This document shows positions 63,567-64,000 of a stretch of DNA of 64,000 nt, one piece after another. The first letter of the stretch is position 1. Each line of letters opens with the position of its first letter. Position numbers and translations under genes: made by a program. The stretch is from Sipunculus nudus. Its lineage: Eukaryota > Annelida > Sipuncula > Golfingiida > Sipunculidae. The notes below the pieces were generated by a model, which was given only the letters and a program-made list of their open reading frames with translations, had not been told where the DNA came from and searched no databases. Location of the stretch: assembly GCA_026874595.1 (NCBI GenBank), contig CM049313.1:17295508-17359507 (forward strand), in the 5' to 3' direction.

Positions 63567-64000
63567 CGAAAAAACAGACATGAAAGTGTATTTACAGAAA
63601 CATGGAGAAAAAGGATTATTAAATAATAAAGCTTATGACATCTCGTTCCACTTGTGTACTCAAAATCATCATTTTGCCTCGTGGCTAGCAGACCATAGGT
63701 CACTACACTCTTTTGGGATATCCAATTTCACGTATATGAACAAGAACTTTCCTTTTAGTTGTAGGTTTCTAGAATGAACGGTTACAATTCGTGCCCTGTT
63801 AACGGAAGACTAGACAGCCCAGACGACAAGACAGACGCAGTCTATCGCTACAGTGCAGGTGACTTACCATAAGCTGCGCTATAAACATATGTACAAATTC
63901 TCTCTCTCTCCCTCTCTCCTATAACATGAACGTTGACTATATCGGTGATATAATATAATAAAGGTAGTTAAGCACATCATACCACTTCCCTGCTTTAATT
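32995..64000 (-). CDS. Gene B: xanthine dehydrogenase/aldehyde oxidase-like molybdo-flavoenzyme, exons 10 (partial) to 34
   Basis: Twenty-five minus-strand exons (about 975 residues) continue without a stop or frameshift from the FAD domain to the C-terminal TAA at 32995-32997; exons 1-9 lie beyond the right edge. Family features seen: FAD-domain IGGSLM, molybdopterin-domain start TGEAVYVDD, the pocket motif [46 protein letters not shown] and GIGEPPML, which carries the catalytic glutamate (bovine XDH Glu1261). The arginine matching bovine Arg880 is kept, but bovine Glu802 is glutamine here and the Phe1009 position is leucine. The enzyme is expected to be a soluble homodimer, by family. Expression cannot be judged from sequence. 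Gene B lies upstream of gene A in the same orientation, 4.0 kb apart. Introns carry several recent transposon insertions that do not touch exons. Confidence 0.9.
33166..34184 (-). other. Gene B intron 33
   Basis: 1019 bp with a (TA)n tract at 33925-33956 and no other feature. Confidence 0.75.
33925..33956. repeat. (TA)n microsatellite
   Basis: About 16 AT units. Confidence 0.97.
34185..34352 (-). CDS. Gene B exon 33
   Basis: 168 bp encoding [20 protein letters not shown] and [10 protein letters not shown], matching family GLGxxTLEELxYSPxGxLxTRGPxxYKIPxxxxIPxEFNVxLL. Confidence 0.95.
34353..34689 (-). other. Gene B intron 32
   Basis: 337 bp with a broken (TA)n tract at 34598-34648. Confidence 0.8.
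34598..34648. repeat. (TA)n microsatellite
   Basis: About 25 TA units with one interruption at 34618. Confidence 0.97.
34690..34776 (-). CDS. Gene B exon 32
   Basis: 87 bp encoding [20 protein letters not shown] and IEGGF, the family block [23 protein letters not shown]. Confidence 0.96.
34777..36052 (-). other. Gene B intron 31
   Basis: 1276 bp of AT-rich sequence. Nothing is recognised. Confidence 0.7.
36053..36167 (-). CDS. Gene B exon 31
   Basis: 115 bp encoding [20 protein letters not shown], matching family [21 protein letters not shown]. Acceptor GTCTACAG, donor GTAAGA. Confidence 0.97.
36181..36740. repeat. ~42-bp minisatellite next to the exon 31 acceptor
   Basis: About 13 units of 41-44 bp with AGTTGATCAAGTATATACAT and CATATCATGAAGTCTAA, starting only 13 bp upstream of the exon 31 acceptor. 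It supplies the whole 5' flank of that splice site. Confidence 0.95.
36863..36915 (-). CDS. Gene B exon 30
   Basis: 53 bp encoding [18 protein letters not shown]. Family AYxxRVSLSATGFYRTP; the phenylalanine (bovine Phe1009, stacking on purine) is leucine here. Acceptor TTTCAG, donor GTACGT. Confidence 0.88.
37020..37072. repeat. (TA)n microsatellite
   Basis: About 26 TA units with one interruption. Confidence 0.97.
37636..37715. repeat. (TCTA)n-(TA)n compound microsatellite
   Basis: TCTA units pass directly into TA units, ending 10 bp before the exon 29 donor. Confidence 0.97.
37726..37821 (-). CDS. Gene B exon 29
   Basis: 96 bp encoding [20 protein letters not shown] followed by WEQWV, matching family ACxxIxxRLEPxxxxNPxGxWxxWV. 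Confidence 0.94.
37822..38295 (-). other. Gene B intron 28
   Basis: 474 bp with a (TA)n tract at 38219-38267. Confidence 0.8.
38219..38267. repeat. (TA)n microsatellite
   Basis: About 24 TA units, close to the exon 28 donor. Confidence 0.97.
38296..38424 (-). CDS. Gene B exon 28
   Basis: 129 bp encoding [20 protein letters not shown] and VPNAPNT, matching family VASRxLxIPxSKIxISETSTxTVPNTxPTAAS. Confidence 0.96.
38633..38731 (-). CDS. Gene B exon 27 (molybdopterin binding)
   Basis: 99 bp encoding [20 protein letters not shown], the family's [26 protein letters not shown] molybdopterin contact. Confidence 0.97.
38885..39415. mobile_element. Interspersed element with ~150-bp core repeats and ACGG-type tail
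   Basis: Three related units contain GACCTCTGACCTCATTAA- and TGGATTTTGTTGGAAATC-like blocks (near 38920, 39070, 39215). They are followed by GACGGATGGACAGACGGACGG at 39375. This layout recalls bivalve pearl-type elements; exact ends were not found. Confidence 0.5.
39825..40488. mobile_element. Probable non-autonomous hAT-like element
   Basis: Ends TAGAGGTGCGAACC and (inverted) TAGAGGTTCAGAC fit the hAT-type TIR form. GACCGG/GGACCGG words cluster in opposite orientation at both ends, as subterminal repeats do. No transposase frame. An exact 8-bp target duplication was not found. Confidence 0.55.
40538..40619 (-). CDS. Gene B exon 26
   Basis: 82 bp encoding [20 protein letters not shown] and VPFMNQ, matching family NxxWKKRGLxxIPTKFGIxFTVPFLNQ. 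Confidence 0.95.
40620..42275 (-). other. Gene B intron 25
   Basis: 1656 bp. It contains (TA)n at 40841-40899, a short direct repeat of GATGTCTCCACATGTCAT (41514 and 41565), and a GACAGACAGATAGACAGACG stretch at 41775. No gene is seen. Confidence 0.7.
40841..40899. repeat. (TA)n microsatellite
   Basis: About 29 TA units, the longest pure tract in the window. Confidence 0.98.
42276..42415 (-). CDS. Gene B exon 25
   Basis: 140 bp encoding [20 protein letters not shown] and [13 protein letters not shown], matching family NMYKEGDxTHFNQxLxxxxLxRCWxECLxxSxY. Confidence 0.95.
42416..42722 (-). other. Gene B intron 24
   Basis: 307 bp. A short sequence TAACATAGCTTCATTGAAT (42651) repeats a nearby one at 42609. 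Nothing else is seen. Confidence 0.7.
42723..42914 (-). CDS. Gene B exon 24 (substrate arginine)
   Basis: 192 bp encoding [20 protein letters not shown], matching family TNxxSNTAFRGFGGPQxM. The FRGFG arginine corresponds to bovine Arg880, kept here as in XDH and unlike vertebrate aldehyde oxidases. Confidence 0.97.
42915..43797 (-). other. Gene B intron 23
   Basis: 883 bp. It contains a GC-richer inverted pair with coding-like sequence (42975-43385). Confidence 0.75.
42975..43385. repeat. Inverted pair of ~130-bp coding-like arms
   Basis: The sequence at about 42980-43110 and the reverse complement of about 43240-43385 are homologous (shared GTCAGC, AACGTGACxCAT, TTCTTCCAGC). Translated outward, both give related peptides: [19 protein letters not shown] from the left arm (minus) and [16 protein letters not shown] from the right arm (plus). 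I do not recognise the peptide. It may be a captured gene fragment within a fold-back element. Confidence 0.6.
43798..43884 (-). CDS. Gene B exon 23
   Basis: 87 bp encoding [20 protein letters not shown] and GHTEDVSDC, matching family VGFxxDGRIxALxVxxYxNxGxTxDxS. Phases join exons 22 and 24. Confidence 0.92.
43885..44319 (-). other. Gene B intron 22
   Basis: 435 bp. It contains a SINE-like stretch at 43960-44110. Nothing else is seen. Confidence 0.75.
43960..44110 (+). mobile_element. SINE-like remnant
   Basis: GGTTCGACCCC (43968-43978) is a B-box-like sequence. Downstream, GGTTTTCTACGGGCCCTCCG and TTTTTCTCAATCCCCGCAGA resemble the pyrimidine-rich conserved core of V-SINE-type elements. No A box is visible, so it is probably 5'-truncated. 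Confidence 0.5.
44320..44407 (-). CDS. Gene B exon 22
   Basis: 88 bp encoding [20 protein letters not shown]. Two codons differ from gene A in the visible core. Donor GTAAGT. Confidence 0.95.
44408..45020 (-). other. Gene B intron 21
   Basis: 613 bp, aligned with gene A intron 21 except for the (TA)n tract at 44727-44771. Confidence 0.8.
44727..44771. repeat. (TA)n microsatellite
   Basis: About 22 TA units, absent from gene A. Confidence 0.97.
45021..45090 (-). CDS. Gene B exon 21 (substrate pocket loop)
   Basis: 70 bp encoding [20 protein letters not shown], identical to gene A in this stretch. The glutamine replaces bovine Glu802. Confidence 0.95.
45091..46225 (-). other. Gene B intron 20
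   Basis: 1135 bp, of which 536 bp (45345-45880) is an insertion missing from gene A. Confidence 0.85.
45345..45880. mobile_element. 536-bp insertion with exact 8-bp target duplication
   Basis: TTATGTGT stands on both sides (45337-45344 and 45881-45888) and once at the empty site in gene A (999-1006). Ends read TAGCGTCATATGG and GTTGTCACGGCTGA and are at best weakly inverted. An 8-bp duplication suits hAT-type transposition. No transposase frame is seen. Confidence 0.75.
46226..46289 (-). CDS. Gene B exon 20
   Basis: 64 bp encoding [20 protein letters not shown], nearly identical to gene A. Donor GGTATGT. Confidence 0.95.
46651..47160. mobile_element. MITE-like DNA element, 510 bp
   Basis: Inverted ends: CTAAGACTGGTACCCCGCTC on the left and, reversed, CTAATCTGGTACCCCGCTCC on the right, with TGTGG continuing the match. 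The target duplication is TGTGCG/TGTGCA (46645-46650, 47161-47166). Gene A keeps the uninterrupted site at 1868-1873. No transposase. Superfamily not assigned. Confidence 0.88.
47796..48541 (-). mobile_element. Solo LTR, 746 bp
   Basis: Starts TGTTATGG and ends ATGTAACA, flanked by TCCG on both sides (47792-47795, 48542-48545). The gene A intron has one uninterrupted TTCCGTCACTTCC (2486-2498). On the minus strand a TTTAAATAG TATA-like box lies at 48371-48379, which suggests that orientation. No internal retrotransposon region is present, so it is a recombined solo LTR. Confidence 0.85.
48881..49102 (-). CDS. Gene B exon 19
   Basis: 222 bp encoding [20 protein letters not shown] and [11 protein letters not shown]. 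The glutamine corresponds to bovine Gln767 next to the molybdenum. Confidence 0.96.
49103..51687 (-). other. Gene B intron 18
   Basis: 2585 bp. The left part aligns with gene A intron 18 to about 49956. The rest is an insertion with exon-like pieces. Confidence 0.8.
49957..51680 (-). mobile_element. ~1.7-kb B-specific insertion carrying exon-like fragments of an unknown gene
   Basis: Gene A joins the flanking sequence directly (about 4610-4630). Inside, on the minus strand, are three coding-like pieces: 51578-51660 (reads [20 protein letters not shown], followed by a GT), about 50371-50545 (reads [20 protein letters not shown], preceded by AG) and 49957-50117 (reads [20 protein letters not shown] and [17 protein letters not shown], preceded by a TTTTTATAG acceptor). 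I do not recognise the protein. No clear terminal repeats or target duplication were found. A captured or retroposed gene fragment is the likeliest reading. Confidence 0.5.
51688..51810 (-). CDS. Gene B exon 18
   Basis: 123 bp encoding [20 protein letters not shown] and [15 protein letters not shown], matching family VxCVGQxIGxVVAxSxxxAxRAAxxVxIxYEDLxPxI. Open, unlike gene A. Confidence 0.96.
52095..52200 (-). repeat. Duplicate of the exon 18 acceptor region
   Basis: GTTACCTACATAGATAACACACAAGACT repeats the exon 18 border sequence (51804-51831) with about 65 further matching intron bases (TTTTTAACAATATCTTCATA and CTTATAGGTGTTGAATTAAAT). Only a few exon bases are included. Confidence 0.7.
52655..53117. 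mobile_element. Possible non-autonomous DNA transposon, GC-rich
   Basis: Ends GGGGCCCTTTTACACACGGC and, reversed, AAGCAGCCTTTACACAGAAT are imperfect inverted repeats of a form seen in PIF/Harbinger-like elements. CACCTTTGAGCAACCCA and GTGCCTCCC recur inside. It lies in a B-specific stretch. The superfamily is uncertain. Confidence 0.45.
53950..54125 (-). CDS. Gene B exon 17
   Basis: 176 bp encoding [20 protein letters not shown] and DIPGSNHFS. Acceptor TTTCAG, donor GTAACA. Confidence 0.95.
54126..56232 (-). other. Gene B intron 16
   Basis: 2107 bp. Partly aligned with gene A intron 16. No element or gene is recognised. Confidence 0.65.
56233..56413 (-). CDS. Gene B exon 16 (start of molybdopterin domain)
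   Basis: 181 bp encoding [20 protein letters not shown] and VDDML, the family TGEAxYxDD signature. Confidence 0.96.
56950..57880 (+). pseudogene. Possible decayed coding sequence, unknown
   Basis: Plus-strand pieces look protein-like but are broken by stops and frameshifts: [19 protein letters not shown] (about 57007), [20 protein letters not shown] (about 57416), [20 protein letters not shown] (about 57643) and [19 protein letters not shown] (about 57812). I do not recognise a family. It is B-specific, so it may be an old gene or transposon copy that was inserted. Confidence 0.3.
58002..58034. repeat. (TA)n microsatellite
   Basis: About 16 TA units. Confidence 0.97.
58238..58274. repeat. 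Short hairpin
   Basis: TTACGACCACTTTGG and CCAAAGGTGGTCGTAA face each other across about 5 bases, with one extra base in one arm. Probably part of an interspersed repeat. Confidence 0.6.
59195..59321 (-). CDS. Gene B exon 15
   Basis: 127 bp encoding [20 protein letters not shown]. Same borders as gene A. Donor GTGGGT. Confidence 0.93.
59322..60268 (-). other. Gene B intron 14
   Basis: 947 bp with AT-rich (AAT)n stretches near 59400-59540. No gene is recognised. Confidence 0.7.
60269..60447 (-). CDS. Gene B exon 14
   Basis: 179 bp encoding [20 protein letters not shown] and [17 protein letters not shown]. Donor GTATGT. A fragment of this exon is duplicated 119 bp upstream. Confidence 0.94.
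60448..60956 (-). other. Gene B intron 13
   Basis: 509 bp. It contains the duplicated exon 14 fragment (60543-60683). Confidence 0.85.
60543..60683 (-). repeat. Duplicated exon 14 fragment between direct repeats
   Basis: 60566-60660 repeats the middle of exon 14 (plus-strand GAGAACCGGAACTT and GATCAACTTCCGGTCGTC). Both sides carry ACTGCGCGCAGCAAT(G/T)TTAAC (60543-60563, 60663-60683), which occurs once in gene A. It has no splice sites of its own. Confidence 0.88.
60957..61054 (-). CDS. Gene B exon 13
   Basis: 98 bp encoding [20 protein letters not shown]. Same borders as gene A. Confidence 0.94.
61055..62099 (-). other. Gene B intron 12
   Basis: 1045 bp aligning with gene A intron 12. Nothing else is seen. 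Confidence 0.75.
62100..62187 (-). CDS. Gene B exon 12 (FAD-binding segment)
   Basis: 88 bp encoding [20 protein letters not shown]. Equivalent to family VGGNI; serine replaces asparagine. Confidence 0.95.
62448..62521 (-). CDS. Gene B exon 11
   Basis: 74 bp encoding [20 protein letters not shown]. Same borders as gene A. Confidence 0.93.
62711..62743. repeat. (TA)n microsatellite, left of solo LTR
   Basis: AT tract that continues at 63523-63564 on the other side of the LTR. Confidence 0.97.
62744..63522 (+). mobile_element. Solo LTR, 779 bp, inserted in (TA)n
   Basis: Starts TGTAACGG and ends CCCGTTACA, with TA repeats on both sides, so the target duplication is hidden. AATAAA at 63433-63438 is a possible poly(A) signal in the plus orientation. 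A 24-bp sequence containing TCTCTGCTTGGCAGG occurs exactly twice (62987-63010, 63365-63388). Gene A lacks the insertion. Confidence 0.85.
63523..63564. repeat. (TA)n microsatellite, right of solo LTR
   Basis: Continuation of the tract interrupted by the LTR. Confidence 0.97.
63983..64000 (-). CDS. Gene B exon 10, 3' fragment
   Basis: The last 18 bases of the exon (reading LKQGSG across the junction), followed by donor GTATGA, align with the end of gene A exon 10. The rest lies beyond the window. Confidence 0.75.

Larger units (their letters stand above)
62522..63982 (-). other. Gene B intron 10
   Basis: 1461 bp, over half of it a solo LTR set in a (TA)n tract. The ends align with gene A intron 10. 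Confidence 0.85.

Overview
The window is animal nuclear DNA: AT-rich, with short exons carrying GT-AG introns, many (TA)n tracts, satellite DNA and small transposons. I see no bacterial operons, rRNA genes, CRISPR arrays or viral genes. Repeat styles (V-SINE-like core, elements with core tandem repeats and ACGG-type tails) and the gene family suggest a marine invertebrate, most likely a mollusc. The phylum is an inference.

Nearly all recognisable coding sequence belongs to two tandem, head-to-tail copies of one large molybdo-flavoenzyme gene of the xanthine dehydrogenase/aldehyde oxidase (XDH/AO) family, both on the minus strand. Gene A runs from its start codon at 29011 down to the left edge, with exons 1-22 visible and the last exons outside. 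Gene B runs from the right edge (a fragment of exon 10) down to its stop at 32995, with exons 10-34 visible and its first nine exons outside. Exon borders and phases are the same in every shared exon, and much of the intron sequence aligns between about 1-16.4 kb (A) and 44.2-64 kb (B), so this is a segmental duplication. A composite of A exons 1-22 and B exons 23-34 is 34 exons and about 1278 residues, close to the usual family length of about 1330. Domain order is two [2Fe-2S] domains, the FAD domain, then the molybdopterin domain. Gene B is open in all visible exons. Gene A has a TAG stop in exon 18 and a +1 base in exon 5, so it is probably a pseudogene.

Region by region. 1-16.4 kb: A exons 22-11 with one A-specific inserted element (2604-3270). 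16.4-29.0 kb: A exons 10-1. The introns hold a miniature LTR element with tRNA-like LTRs (16846-17260), a 22-bp minisatellite, two arrays made of tandem copies of the 3' splice site plus 5' part of exons 5 and 4, and a 3.4-kb satellite whose units contain AGGTCAnnnTGACCT palindromes. 29.0-33.0 kb: intergenic. 33.0-43.9 kb: B exons 34-23. 44.3-64.0 kb: B exons 22-10, with several insertions missing from A that can be defined by comparison with the empty site (45345-45880, 46651-47160, 47796-48541, about 49957-51680, about 52200-53240, 62744-63522).

The two genes would encode the same kind of cytosolic oxidoreductase. Several catalytic residues are kept (GEPP glutamate, AFRGFG arginine, Fe-S cysteines), but the substrate-pocket glutamate after GGFGGK is glutamine in both copies. 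The substrate may therefore not be xanthine.
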